Assembly: GCA_902621855.1 (NCBI GenBank)
Contig: CACNNQ010000001.1
Location: 434,001 to 498,000, forward strand
Reading direction: 5' to 3'
DNA from: an uncultured Alphaproteobacteria bacterium
Lineage (GTDB): Bacteria > Pseudomonadota > Alphaproteobacteria > HIMB59 > GCA-002718135
Length of the DNA: 64,000 nt
Shown: positions 1 through 8,623 of the stretch, piece after piece
How the letters are laid out: every line of letters begins with the position of its first letter
Position numbering within the stretch: position 1 is the stretch's first letter
Notes under the pieces: model-generated
Told to the model about the DNA's origin: nothing
What the model saw: only the letters and a program-made list of their open reading frames with translations
The model's database searches: none
Position numbers and translations under genes: made by a program

Positions 1-171
1 ACAATGGTTCAATACGGAAAAGGTGAGCCATCTGTGCCTGGCTATTATTCAGTTAGAGGTGAGGTTGAAAAAGCTTATGCAGCAATCATTAATGGTGATG
101 ATATCATTTCAACATTAAATCAATTAAATGAAGATGCTAATGCAATATTAGCTGATGCAACTGAAGAGTAG
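1..171 (+). CDS. ABC transporter sugar-binding protein, C-terminal end (partial)
   Basis: Only the last 56 codons lie in the window; frame 1 is open from the first base to a TAG. The tail reads VPGYYSVRGEVEKAYAAI and ends in LNEDANAILADATEE. The repeat of small residues and the closing amphipathic helix resemble the C-terminus of family 1 extracellular solute-binding proteins of sugar ABC transporters. Such proteins are periplasmic and pass a sugar to a membrane permease. A strong terminator follows directly, so this is the last gene of its transcript. Family assignment is by pattern only, because most of the protein is missing. Confidence 0.6.
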   Translation, partial: TMVQYGKGEPSVPGYYSVRGEVEKAYAAIINGDDIISTLNQLNEDANAILADATEE

Positions 172-192
172 TTTAATTATTTTACTTTTATT

Positions 193-219
193 AAGGGTGG
201 TTTATACCACCCTTTTTTT
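193..219 (+). terminator. Rho-independent terminator after the sugar-binding protein gene
   Basis: A perfect 8-bp stem, AAGGGTGG paired with CCACCCTT, encloses a 6-base loop and runs straight into seven T residues. It lies about 20 bases after the upstream stop codon. The next start codon begins at the end of the T-run. Confidence 0.9.
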
Positions 220-780
220 ATGATAATTGTTTGTTCTCTTAATGATTTATCTAATGTGTGTGAAAGCATACAGCCCAAATATCTTGTATCAGTAATTGAT
301 CCAGGATACGCACCAGAAACACCCAAGGGTGTAAAAAATCATTTAAAGTTAGGATTTGACGATATTATTGAAATTAGTAGCAATAATAAAATATTTCGAT
401 TGAATACTGATGAAATACCACAAATTTTACCTGGCGAAGACCATGTAAATTCAATAGCTAATTTTACTTCCACATATACTTATGATGAAGATATTGTTAT
501 TCATTGTTGGTGTGGTGTATCGAGATCAATGGCAACAGCTACTTATTTACTATGTAGAGAAAACAAAACTAATATTGAAAATACAATTCAATATATTCGT
601 AATCTTGCACCACATGCAAACCCAAATAAATTATTGATAAATCACTTTGAAAAGAAATTAAATGTTAACAATCAAATCTCAAACTCATTTTTAAAATTCC
701 CTTATACTAAAACATACGATTGTTCTTCAAATTTTGCACCAGTTACTTTATTTGATATAAATGACATTCAGAAAAACTAA
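220..780 (+). CDS. Tyrosine-phosphatase-like protein (COG5350-type)
   Basis: A 186-residue protein with the cysteine-phosphatase P-loop HCWCGVSRS, that is C96-x5-R102, after the hydrophobic strand DIVI. The N-terminus MIIVCSLND resembles the alphaproteobacterial family annotated as predicted protein tyrosine phosphatase, so the first ATG is kept. Substrate unknown. The start codon sits one base beyond a terminator T-run, with no Shine-Dalgarno sequence, so translation may be leaderless or depend on read-through. The stop overlaps the apt start by one base (TAATG), suggesting coupled translation. An active phosphatase is likely from the motif but the biological role cannot be read here. Confidence 0.75.
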   Translation: MIIVCSLNDLSNVCESIQPKYLVSVIDPGYAPETPKGVKNHLKLGFDDIIEISSNNKIFRLNTDEIPQILPGEDHVNSIANFTSTYTYDEDIVIHCWCGVSRSMATATYLLCRENKTNIENTIQYIRNLAPHANPNKLLINHFEKKLNVNNQISNSFLKFPYTKTYDCSSNFAPVTLFDINDIQKN

Positions 781-1295
781 TGAAAGAATACGTTCGAACA
801 ATTGCTAATTATCCTGTTGAAGGAATACAATTCAGAGATATTACAACATTGTTGCAAAATGCAGGACACTTTAAACATGTCATTGATGATATGGTAAAAC
901 CATGGCAAAATAAAAAAATAGATGCAGTTTTAAGTATAGAATCACGTGGATTTATTATGGCAGGCGCTATAGCTTATTTTTTAAATGCAGCATTTGTTCC
1001 TTTGAGAAAGCCTCATAAACTTCCTTTTGATACTTTCAAAGTCTCATACGACTTAGAATATGGATCAACTGAAATGCATATTCATACGGATGCCTTAGAT
1101 GGTCACAAAGATTTACTAATTATTGATGATCTTTTAGCAACAGGTGGAACCGCACTCGCGGCAGTAGAGTTAATTAAAAATTTTAAAGACAAAAATATTG
1201 TTGGTGCAGGTTTTATAATAAATTTACCAGATTTAAGTGGTGATAAAAAACTAATTGAAAAAGGAATCGAGATACATTCTTTAATGGAGTTTTAA
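780..1295 (+). CDS. apt: Adenine phosphoribosyltransferase
   Basis: A 171-residue purine-salvage enzyme that converts adenine and PRPP to AMP in the cytoplasm. It has the N-terminal YPVEGIQFRDIT segment typical of Apt and the PRPP-binding loop LLIIDDLLATGGTA near residues 113-126. Length matches the family (about 170-180). Its ATG overlaps the stop of the phosphatase-like gene, and its own stop is directly followed by the thiolase ATG, so the genes probably share one transcript. Confidence 0.95.
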   Translation: MKEYVRTIANYPVEGIQFRDITTLLQNAGHFKHVIDDMVKPWQNKKIDAVLSIESRGFIMAGAIAYFLNAAFVPLRKPHKLPFDTFKVSYDLEYGSTEMHIHTDALDGHKDLLIIDDLLATGGTALAAVELIKNFKDKNIVGAGFIINLPDLSGDKKLIEKGIEIHSLMEF

Positions 1296-2435
1296 ATGAG
1301 AAATGCAGTTATTGTGGGTTACAAAAGATCACCCTTCACTTTTGCTCGTAAAGGTGAAATGGCTAATATAAGACCGGAAGACATTCTATCACAAACAATA
1401 AATCAATTACTTAATGAAATACAAATTAATAAAAATGACATAGAGGACATTATTACTGGTTGTGCATATCCTGAAGGAGCGCAAGGTAATAATATTGCTA
1501 AAATTGTTTCTTTCATGACTGATATGCCAGAACATGTAGCAGGTATGACAGTTAACAGATGGTGCGGCTCTTCAATGCAAGCTATTCACGATGCAACTGG
1601 AGCGATTGCAATTAACTCTGGGGACGTTTTTTTATGTTGTGGTGTAGAAAGTATGACATTTATACCCATTAATGGACTAACATACGATCCTCATCCTCAA
1701 TTAATTAAAGACAATCCAAATGTATATATGTCTATGGGGATTACAGCTGAAAATGTTGCAAAAAAATTTGATATTTCTCGAAAAGAGCAACAAGATTTTG
1801 CTATTAGCAGTCATTCTAAAGCTAATTCAGCTAGAGAAACAAACATGTTTGATAGCGAAATTGTTTCTATTAAGAATAATGATGAAATAATTAATAAAGA
1901 TGGCGGAATTAGACCTAACACCTCACATGAAATTTTAGATGGATTAAAACTTGCTTTTGATGAGAATGGAACAGTTACAGCTGGTACAGCCTCACCATTA
2001 ACAGATGGCGCCTCAGTAGTAATTGTGTGTGAAGAAGAATATGCAAAAAAAAATAATCTAAATATTTTAGCTCGTATCAAATCTACAGCAGTAGTCGGTT
2101 GTCCGCCAGAATTAATGGGTCTTGGTCCAATTAACGCATCTAAAAAAGCATTAAAAAGAGCTAATTTATCTATTTCCGATGTTGATATTGTGGAACTAAA
2201 TGAGGCATTTGCTTCTCAATCTTTAGCATGTATTAAAGAATTAAATATGGACATAAGTAAAGTAAATATCCATGGTGGAGCAATAGCATTAGGCCACCCT
2301 TTAGGAGCTACTGGAGCAAGGATTACTGGTAAAGTTGCAGCTTTATTGCAAAATAATAACAAAAAGTATGGATTAGCGACACAATGTATAGGTTTAGGTC
2401 AAGGTATTGCAACTGTGTTAGAAAATATTAATTAG
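1296..2435 (+). CDS. Thiolase (acetyl-CoA acyltransferase)
   Basis: A 379-residue thiolase that cleaves 3-ketoacyl-CoA, or condenses acetyl-CoA. The acylated cysteine lies in NRWCGSS (C90). The catalytic histidine is in GGAIALGHPLGATGAR (H334) and the second cysteine in CIGLGQG (C364), so the triad is complete. Sequence type is closer to degradative FadA/PaaJ than to biosynthetic PhaA, but chain length is not predictable. It is followed after 5 bases by an acyl-CoA dehydrogenase gene, which supports a role in beta-oxidation-like degradation of an acyl-CoA. Confidence 0.9.
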   Translation: MRNAVIVGYKRSPFTFARKGEMANIRPEDILSQTINQLLNEIQINKNDIEDIITGCAYPEGAQGNNIAKIVSFMTDMPEHVAGMTVNRWCGSSMQAIHDATGAIAINSGDVFLCCGVESMTFIPINGLTYDPHPQLIKDNPNVYMSMGITAENVAKKFDISRKEQQDFAISSHSKANSARETNMFDSEIVSIKNNDEIINKDGGIRPNTSHEILDGLKLAFDENGTVTAGTASPLTDGASVVIVCEEEYAKKNNLNILARIKSTAVVGCPPELMGLGPINASKKALKRANLSISDVDIVELNEAFASQSLACIKELNMDISKVNIHGGAIALGHPLGATGARITGKVAALLQNNNKKYGLATQCIGLGQGIATVLENIN

Positions 2436-2440
2436 ATATC

Positions 2441-4216
2441 ATGCAAATTTATAAAACACCACTACGTGAATTTAAATTTTTAATTGAAGATTTTTTAAAT
2501 CTTAAGGAAAGTGAAACATTAAAAAAATTGGATTTAGAAACAAGCGATCTAATGCTTATAATTGAAGAAGCAGCAAAACTATGTGAAGAAACCCTACTCC
2601 CACTTAATCAAAGCGGGGATAGCGAAGGGTGTTCATTTAATAACGGAGTTGTGACTGCGCCAAAAGGATTTAAAGAAGCTTATAAAACTTTTTCTGATAA
2701 TGGCTGGCAGGGGCTTAAAGTAAAAGAAAAATATGGTGGTCAAAATCTACCTTATATTATGAATATGATTTTAGATGAAATGATAAGCTCTACTAATATG
2801 TCATTTGGTCTTTATCCAGGTCTTACAGCAAATGCAATCGATGCAATTGAAAAAAGTGCTAATGAAGATTTGAAAAATACTTATTTGCCAAATTTAACTA
2901 GTGGTAAGTGGACAGGTACAATGAATTTAACTGAACCACAATGTGGAACAGATCTTGGCTTAAGCAAAACAATGGCAACACCGTTAGATGACGGAAGTTA
3001 TAGTATTACTGGTACAAAAATTTTTATTACATGTGGAGAACATGATCTTAGTGATAATATTATCCATTTAGTATTAGCAAGAACACCAAATGCACCTCCA
3101 GGTATAAAAGGTATAAGTTTGTTCTTGGTTCCTAAATTTTTACCAAATGGAAATGGTGATTTTGTTGAAAGAAATAAAGTTGAATGTGGATCAATAGAGA
3201 AGAAAATGGGTATTCATGCTAGTCCAACATGTGTAATGCATTACAATGAAGCTAAGGGCTGGTTAGTAGGTGATATTAATAAAGGAATGAGAGCGATGTT
3301 TATAATGATGAATGGAGCTCGTTTGTTTGTAGGGATACAAGGCTTAGGCTTATCAGAAACTGCTTATCAATCAGCACTTTATTATTCGAAAGAGCGATTA
3401 CAAGGAAAATTATCTTCCAGCAATCAAGTTGCTGATCCCATAATTGTTCATCCTGAAATAAGAAAAAATTTGTTGTATATAAAATCGATAAATGAAGCAA
3501 TTAGAGGTTTAACTTTATTGGCTGGAAACCACTTTGATAATATTGAAAATTCTTCAGATGACAAAGATAAGAAATTATCTGAAAATTTTATAGCACTCAT
3601 GACTCCAATTATTAAATCATATGCTTCAGATAAATCTGTAGAAATTACAAATCGAGCTATGCAAATCTATGGAGGCCATGGCTTTATAACTGATCATGGA
3701 ATGGAACAATTAGTAAGAGATGCTAGAATTACAACAATCTACGAAGGAACAAACGGTATTCAAGCTCTAGATTTAATAGGAAGAAAATTACAAACTGAAA
3801 ATGGTGCTTTATTTAATGAATTTTTTACTATGATTGATAATTATCATATTAAAATTAATAATAATCAAGATATGAAAAAATATATTGATTTATTTATGCC
3901 TTCATATGATTCTTACAAAAGTATTTTTGAATATATTAAATTGTTAAATGATGAAAACGAGATCAATTCCCATGCAGTTGAATTTTTAAATTTATCATCT
4001 TTAATTTCTCTAGGTTACATTTGGTTACAGTATATAGAAATATCATTAGCTAAATTAGAAAAACAAGATGAAAGTTTTTATAAATCTAAAATTGAAACTG
4101 GTAACTTCTTTTTAACTAAATTATTAGGTGAAACACAAGTTCTTAGTCAAAATATAAAATCTGGTGGAAAATACTATAACGATTATAACGATAAGTATTT
4201 TGAAACAGCAATCTAA
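2441..4216 (+). CDS. Acyl-CoA dehydrogenase (FadE/DmdC-like, long form)
   Basis: A 591-residue flavoprotein of the long acyl-CoA dehydrogenase subfamily with an extra C-terminal helical domain. Visible signatures are the FAD/substrate segment NLTEPQCGTDLG, GTKIFITCGEH, and YEGTNGIQALDLIGRK, which carries the usual catalytic glutamate position. Members of about 590 residues include 3-methylmercaptopropionyl-CoA dehydrogenase (DmdC) of DMSP demethylation, and dmdA is present near 61 kb. The specific substrate is therefore an attractive inference, not a proof; other long-form enzymes act on ordinary fatty acyl-CoAs. The stop overlaps the next start by one base. Confidence 0.88.
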   Translation: MQIYKTPLREFKFLIEDFLNLKESETLKKLDLETSDLMLIIEEAAKLCEETLLPLNQSGDSEGCSFNNGVVTAPKGFKEAYKTFSDNGWQGLKVKEKYGGQNLPYIMNMILDEMISSTNMSFGLYPGLTANAIDAIEKSANEDLKNTYLPNLTSGKWTGTMNLTEPQCGTDLGLSKTMATPLDDGSYSITGTKIFITCGEHDLSDNIIHLVLARTPNAPPGIKGISLFLVPKFLPNGNGDFVERNKVECGSIEKKMGIHASPTCVMHYNEAKGWLVGDINKGMRAMFIMMNGARLFVGIQGLGLSETAYQSALYYSKERLQGKLSSSNQVADPIIVHPEIRKNLLYIKSINEAIRGLTLLAGNHFDNIENSSDDKDKKLSENFIALMTPIIKSYASDKSVEITNRAMQIYGGHGFITDHGMEQLVRDARITTIYEGTNGIQALDLIGRKLQTENGALFNEFFTMIDNYHIKINNNQDMKKYIDLFMPSYDSYKSIFEYIKLLNDENEINSHAVEFLNLSSLISLGYIWLQYIEISLAKLEKQDESFYKSKIETGNFFLTKLLGETQVLSQNIKSGGKYYNDYNDKYFETAI

Positions 4217-4521
4217 TGACTATAAAAATTTATAAACCTTCAAAAACCTCCATGCAATCGGGTTTTAAAAAAACAAAATTATGGTTAGCAGAATATATTT
4301 CTGAAGTAGAAAAAGTAAAAGATTCTTTAATGGGTTGGAATAGTTCATTAGATACTAAATCGCAGATCAAACTTTTTTTTGACACTAAAGAACAGGCCAT
4401 TGAATGGGCAAAAAAAAATAATTATCAATATTTTGTTGAAGAACCAAAGCAAAGAAAAATTAAACCTAAAAGTTATGCTTCAAATTTTGATACAAATAGA
4501 AAAGAGCCTTGGACACATTAA
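4216..4521 (+). CDS. NADH dehydrogenase accessory subunit NDUFS4-like (ETC complex I conserved region)
   Basis: A 101-residue protein matching the NDUFS4 / 18-kDa subunit family of respiratory complex I, which is shared by alphaproteobacteria and mitochondria. Characteristic features are the N-terminal IYKPSKTSMQSG, WLAEYI, LMGWNSS, and the C-terminal YASNFD--RKEPWTH. The protein sits on the peripheral arm of complex I. It is encoded away from any nuo operon visible here, translationally coupled to the acyl-CoA dehydrogenase gene (TAATG overlap). Confidence 0.92.
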   Translation: MTIKIYKPSKTSMQSGFKKTKLWLAEYISEVEKVKDSLMGWNSSLDTKSQIKLFFDTKEQAIEWAKKNNYQYFVEEPKQRKIKPKSYASNFDTNRKEPWTH

Positions 4522-4568
4522 GTATAATTTCTTTCTTTATTTTTTAGACTATGATAAATGCAAATTAT

Positions 4569-4644
4569 GCGCCCGTAGCTCAGTGGATAGAGCAACCGCC
4601 TTCTAAGCGGTAGGTCAAATGTTCGAATCATTTCGGGCGCGCCA
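4569..4644 (+). tRNA. tRNA-Arg (anticodon TCT)
   Basis: A complete cloverleaf: acceptor GCGCCCG pairs with CGGGCGC. The anticodon stem ACCGC/GCGGT carries the loop CTTCTAA, giving anticodon TCT, which reads AGA/AGG. TTCGAAT forms the T-loop. G is the discriminator, and the 3' CCA is encoded. AGA is by far the commonest arginine codon in this AT-rich window, so this is a key isoacceptor. Confidence 0.96.
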
Positions 4645-4660
4645 ATGAATAAGGAGCTCT

Positions 4661-5002
4661 ATGATACATAATGTTAAATGTCATTGCGGTGCAGTAGAAT
4701 TAGAAGTTAATAATGATCTTGATATTATTAAACAATGTAATTGCTCAATTTGTAAAAGAAAAAATGCTAAAATGGCAATGGTATCTAAGGAATCTTTATC
4801 AATTACAAAAGGAAAAGAATATTTAACTTCATATAAATTTAACACAATGATAGCTGAACATTTCTTTTGTAAAATTTGTGGCATTTATACTCATCACAAT
4901 AGAAGAAGTGATCCAAATGGCGCTGCAGTAAATATTGGTTGTATTGATGCAATTGATCCTTTTGAATATAAAGCTGATTTTATTGATATGAAGAATAAAT
5001 AA
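4661..5002 (+). CDS. GFA / CENP-V-domain zinc protein
   Basis: A 113-residue protein of the glutathione-dependent formaldehyde-activating enzyme (GFA) superfamily. Zinc-binding cysteines appear in the family pattern: C7-x-C9 in CHCGAVELE, C26-x-C28-x2-C31 in CNCSIC, and C70-x2-C73 in FCKICG. The true activity of most family members is unknown, so formaldehyde chemistry should not be assumed. A ribosome-binding sequence aaggag lies 5-10 bases upstream of the ATG. The gene directly precedes the iol-type cluster with a 3-base gap. Confidence 0.88.
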   Translation: MIHNVKCHCGAVELEVNNDLDIIKQCNCSICKRKNAKMAMVSKESLSITKGKEYLTSYKFNTMIAEHFFCKICGIYTHHNRRSDPNGAAVNIGCIDAIDPFEYKADFIDMKNK

Positions 5003-5005
5003 TTT

Positions 5006-5992
5006 ATGTCATTTGAATTTTTAATCTCTAAAATTCAAAAAAATAATTTTTTACTTATAGGTAGAGCAGGAGTAGATATATATCCTGATCCACCCGGAAC
5101 CAAAACTGAAAATGCAAAATCCTATATTACTTATCTCGGAGGATCTTCTGCAAATATGGGGGTTCAATTAACCCTGTTTGGAGGTAATTGTAATTTACTT
5201 ACCAGAGTCTCTGACGATGCTTTAGGTAGATTTGCTATTAATCAACTAAATCATTATGGTATTAACAATAAATTAGTAAAATTTGAAAAAAATGAATCAA
5301 GAATTTCTTTTGCTATAGTTGAAACCACAGTTAAAGATCATCAATCAATAATTTATAGACATAAAGCTTCAGATTTATTTTTAAATAAAGATGATATTGA
5401 AAACGCTAATATACAAAACTTTGATTGTGTATTAATTACTGGGACCTCTCTAGCAGCTGAACCTTCAAGGAGTGCAACTTTATATGCTTTAGATATAGCA
5501 AAAAAAAATAATATTCCTGTAATTATGGACATTGATTATAGACCATATACATGGGAGTCACCAAATAAAGCAAAAGAAGTTTATAATTTAGCAGCAAATA
5601 AATGTAGTGGTGTAATTGGCAATGATGATGAGTTTGGAGTGTTAGCTGGTGATTACAACAATGGTTTGGATCATGCTAAACAATTAGCGAAAAATGTAAG
5701 CTTAATTATTTATAAAAAAGGTGAAAAAGGTTCTATTACTTTTGCAATGAACAAAGAAATTAAAAAAGGAATATTTCCCGTTAAGCCTTTGAAACCAACT
5801 GGAGCTGGTGATGCATTTATGGGATCATTAATAGGCTCAATTTTAAAGGCTAATGATTTAGAAAAATCCATAGAGATAGGTTCAGCTGCAGCCGCTATTG
5901 TAGTAACAAAAGTTGGTTGTGCACCGGCAATGCCTAATTTGAATGAAATTTTGGAGTTTATGAAATATAATAATATTAATGAAGGAGAATAA
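5006..5992 (+). CDS. iolC: 5-dehydro-2-deoxygluconokinase
   Basis: A 328-residue PfkB-family sugar kinase. It contains GRAGVDIYPDPPGT near the N-terminus, a hallmark of IolC, the glycine-rich YLGGSSANMGVQL segment, and the PfkB signature TGAGDAFMGS with the catalytic aspartate. IolC phosphorylates 5-dehydro-2-deoxygluconate in myo-inositol breakdown. The next genes are iolB-like and an iolJ-like aldolase, the steps immediately before and after it, which supports the call. Confidence 0.92.
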   Translation: MSFEFLISKIQKNNFLLIGRAGVDIYPDPPGTKTENAKSYITYLGGSSANMGVQLTLFGGNCNLLTRVSDDALGRFAINQLNHYGINNKLVKFEKNESRISFAIVETTVKDHQSIIYRHKASDLFLNKDDIENANIQNFDCVLITGTSLAAEPSRSATLYALDIAKKNNIPVIMDIDYRPYTWESPNKAKEVYNLAANKCSGVIGNDDEFGVLAGDYNNGLDHAKQLAKNVSLIIYKKGEKGSITFAMNKEIKKGIFPVKPLKPTGAGDAFMGSLIGSILKANDLEKSIEIGSAAAAIVVTKVGCAPAMPNLNEILEFMKYNNINEGE

Positions 5993-5993
5993 T

Positions 5994-6836
5994 ATGCATA
6001 TTCCACCATTTGATAATAAGAACAAGCCAATTGTAGATATTGAAGATAGTAGAGTTCCTTTAAATTATTTTAACATAGTAAAATTAAATAAAGATCAATC
6101 TTTTGAATATCAAACACCTGGTTATGAAACATGTATAGTGCCCGCTACTGGTACAATCAATGTAGAAATTGAAGGATTAAAAGTTGATTCATTAGGTACT
6201 AGAACAGTTGATGTCTGGGATGGAGAGCCAGAAGGTGTTTATGTTCCATCTAATATAAAAGCTCAATTTACATCATTAGTAGATAATTCAGAAATTTTTA
6301 TTGCTGGCGCAAAGTATGATAAAACGCTGGAACCATTTGCTGTTCGAACAAATGAAATTGATATAGTCCAGTACGGATCTGATGATACAAAAACTCATAG
6401 AAAGATTAAGCATATTTTAGGTGCTAAGCATCATGATAAAGTTGGAAGGTTGCTTTGTAATGAACTTTATACTGTAGGACAGGGAGGATGGTCGGGGTTT
6501 CCACCTCATAAGCATGATACAGATCGTCTGCCTGATGAAACTAGACATGATGAAACATATAATTACAGATTTAAACCTAATAATGGATTTGGTTTTCAGA
6601 TGTTTCAACAAGTTGATGATAAAGTTGGTAAAGCTGAACATATAATTGATGGATCGACCATTATGATTAGATCGGGTTATCATCCATGTGTCGTAGCACC
6701 TGGGTATGAAATGTATTATTTTACTATTCTTGGAGGACTGTCTCAAAGATCTCTTGTCCAATTTTTTCAACCTGAGCATGCTTATCAAGTAGAAACAATT
6801 CCAGGAATTAAGGATATGATTGCTAAATACAAATAA
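5994..6836 (+). CDS. iolB: 5-deoxy-glucuronate isomerase
   Basis: A 280-residue two-cupin isomerase acting before IolC in myo-inositol catabolism. Family features include the metal-binding region GWSGFPPHKHD, followed by ETYNYRFKP and the closing GYEMYYFTILGG. The ATG at 5994 is chosen, seven bases after the strong ribosome-binding site GAAGGAG; an in-frame upstream ATG would overlap iolC. The final codon is followed at once by the aldolase ATG. Confidence 0.93.
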   Translation: MHIPPFDNKNKPIVDIEDSRVPLNYFNIVKLNKDQSFEYQTPGYETCIVPATGTINVEIEGLKVDSLGTRTVDVWDGEPEGVYVPSNIKAQFTSLVDNSEIFIAGAKYDKTLEPFAVRTNEIDIVQYGSDDTKTHRKIKHILGAKHHDKVGRLLCNELYTVGQGGWSGFPPHKHDTDRLPDETRHDETYNYRFKPNNGFGFQMFQQVDDKVGKAEHIIDGSTIMIRSGYHPCVVAPGYEMYYFTILGGLSQRSLVQFFQPEHAYQVETIPGIKDMIAKYK

Positions 6837-7667
6837 ATGACAGCTGTAAATTTAAAAAAAATTTTAAATGATGCAAATAAAAATAATTATGCCGTAGCAG
6901 GTTTAGTAGTTCTAGGCTGGGATGATGCCCTAGCTTTTACACAAGCCGCTGATGAAACTGGAATTCCGATTATTTTGCAAGCTGGCCCTTCATGTAGAGC
7001 ACATACACCAATTCCAATATTAGGAAAAATGTTTAGATATTTAGCAAGCCAAACAAAAACGAACATTTGTTGTCATGTTGATCATGGATATACTCTAGAT
7101 GAATGTTATGAGGGGATTGATAGTGGCTTTACATCTGTAATGTTTGATGGTTCTAAATTAACTTTAAAAGAAAATATAAAAATTAGCAAAAAAATTGCTT
7201 CAAGAGCTCATAAACATAATATTTCTGTTGAGGGAGAAATAGGTTTTGTAGGTTATGATAATGGTAAAATTTCAGAAGGTACTAATATTGAGGATGCAGT
7301 ATCTTTTGCAAACAAAAGTAATATTGACGCAATGGCAATTTCAGTTGGTAATACACATTTACAAACTTCAAAAAAAGCGAGTATTGATTTTAACAAAATT
7401 AATTTAATTGAAGCAAAAACAAAAATCCCTTTAGTTCTTCATGGAAGTAGCGGAATTCCCTTAGAGCAAAGAAAAAAACTAGCAAGAAAAACAAAAGTCG
7501 CAAAACTAAATATTGGCACTGAAATTAGAATGACATTTGGGCAAGCTTTAAGAAAAAATCTCAAAAATAATCCTAAAACATATGATAGATTGCAATTACT
7601 AAAACCTACGATTAAAGATTTAACAAAGGTTACAATAAAAATTATAAAACAAATTGGCCCAAATTAA
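6837..7667 (+). CDS. Class II aldolase (IolJ-like, fructose-bisphosphate aldolase family)
   Basis: A 276-residue class II (zinc) aldolase. Zinc ligands are visible in CCHVDHGY, in GEIGFVG, and in PLVLHGSSGI; the phosphate-binding NIGTEIR segment follows. In the iolCB context it probably cleaves 6-phospho-5-dehydro-2-deoxy-D-gluconate to dihydroxyacetone phosphate and malonate semialdehyde (IolJ reaction). A role as ordinary fructose-bisphosphate aldolase, or as tagatose-type aldolase, cannot be excluded from sequence. It overlaps the next gene by one base. Confidence 0.85.
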   Translation: MTAVNLKKILNDANKNNYAVAGLVVLGWDDALAFTQAADETGIPIILQAGPSCRAHTPIPILGKMFRYLASQTKTNICCHVDHGYTLDECYEGIDSGFTSVMFDGSKLTLKENIKISKKIASRAHKHNISVEGEIGFVGYDNGKISEGTNIEDAVSFANKSNIDAMAISVGNTHLQTSKKASIDFNKINLIEAKTKIPLVLHGSSGIPLEQRKKLARKTKVAKLNIGTEIRMTFGQALRKNLKNNPKTYDRLQLLKPTIKDLTKVTIKIIKQIGPN

Positions 7668-8197
7668 TGGGACAAATTTTTATTGCAGCACTTAAAGAGG
7701 AAACTCCAAATCTTAAAGATTTCCACTACTCAGGTGTGGGAAAGATAAATGCGACAATTAAAATTATGCAATTAATTTCAAAATTTCAACCTAATGAAAT
7801 AATTAATTATGGAACAGCTGGTTCAATAAAGCAAAACTTATCAGGATTAGTAGAATGCACGAAGTTTATTCAAAGAGATATGGATGCAAGAGGTCTAATG
7901 AACTTTAAATTAGGTGAAACTCCTTTTGATCCTATATCAAAAATTACATATTCTGATGAGGGATATATATGTGCATCAGGAGATAGTTTTGTTCAATCAT
8001 CAGTAGAAATAGATTGTGATATTGTTGATATGGAAGCTTACTCTTTTGCTAAAGTATGCAAATTATACAATATTAGATTTAAATGTTTTAAATATATTTC
8101 TGATTATGCAAATGAAAATTCAAATAATGATTGGATTGATAATTGTTCAAAAGGAGCGAAATTATTTTCTGAAATATATCCTCAATTAAAAATATGA
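7667..8197 (+). CDS. Nucleosidase-like protein of the purine phosphorylase superfamily
   Basis: A 176-residue protein resembling short 5'-methylthioadenosine/S-adenosylhomocysteine nucleosidases. It has the EIINYGTAGSI glycine turn, the VDMEAYSFAKVC segment that holds the ribose-binding Met-Glu pair, and the ISDYAN loop at the position of the catalytic aspartate. It is shorter than MtnN (about 230), so substrate is unsure. It is translationally coupled to the aldolase gene upstream (TAATG) and to a cupin-like gene downstream (ATGA overlap). Confidence 0.75.
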   Translation: MGQIFIAALKEETPNLKDFHYSGVGKINATIKIMQLISKFQPNEIINYGTAGSIKQNLSGLVECTKFIQRDMDARGLMNFKLGETPFDPISKITYSDEGYICASGDSFVQSSVEIDCDIVDMEAYSFAKVCKLYNIRFKCFKYISDYANENSNNDWIDNCSKGAKLFSEIYPQLKI

Positions 8198-8610
8198 TCT
8201 TAAAAATACTTGAAAAATTAGGAAGAAAAAAGATTGTATTGGACAGAGGTCCTTCGCATCCAGAATTTCATAAAGCAAAACCATGGATGGAGAGGTATTA
8301 TTTGTTATTTAGAAAAAGACCCAAATGGTTTCCATTTAATATCTTAATTCATAAAATGTTAGATGATGATCATGGTGAAGGAGTTCATAATCATCTTTGT
8401 CCCTATGTAACAATTATTTTAAAAGGTGGTTATTGGGAAACTACTAATAAAGGTAAATTTTGGAGGCCACCAGGTTACATTGGTTTTAGATCAGCAGATC
8501 ATTTACATAGAGTTGATTTGAAACCAAATACAAATACCATGACATTATTTATTCCTGGTCCTTTTGGGCTTAGAAAAAATAAAAGAGCTGATTATAAAAC
8601 AAAAATTTAA
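8194..8610 (+). CDS. Cupin-like conserved protein
   Basis: A 138-residue protein with a possible single cupin barrel. The segment HGEGVHNHLCPYVTIILKGGYWE and the later SADHLHRVDL carry histidines at cupin metal-ligand spacing; both are split here only by a short loop containing WRPPGYIGF. Function is not known. It ends the iol-type transcript and faces the reverse-strand TauE-like gene tail to tail. Confidence 0.55.
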   Translation: MILKILEKLGRKKIVLDRGPSHPEFHKAKPWMERYYLLFRKRPKWFPFNILIHKMLDDDHGEGVHNHLCPYVTIILKGGYWETTNKGKFWRPPGYIGFRSADHLHRVDLKPNTNTMTLFIPGPFGLRKNKRADYKTKI

Positions 8611-8623
8611 CTATCTATGGAAT

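Noticed and set aside
4379..4606. 75-codon ORF running into the tRNA-Arg gene
   Set aside because: It is a shadow frame of the NDUFS4-like gene and ends inside a tRNA.
4569..4644. tRNA-Arg as an integration site for a genomic island
   Set aside because: No integrase gene or direct repeat of the tRNA 3' end is seen nearby, and flanking genes look native in composition.
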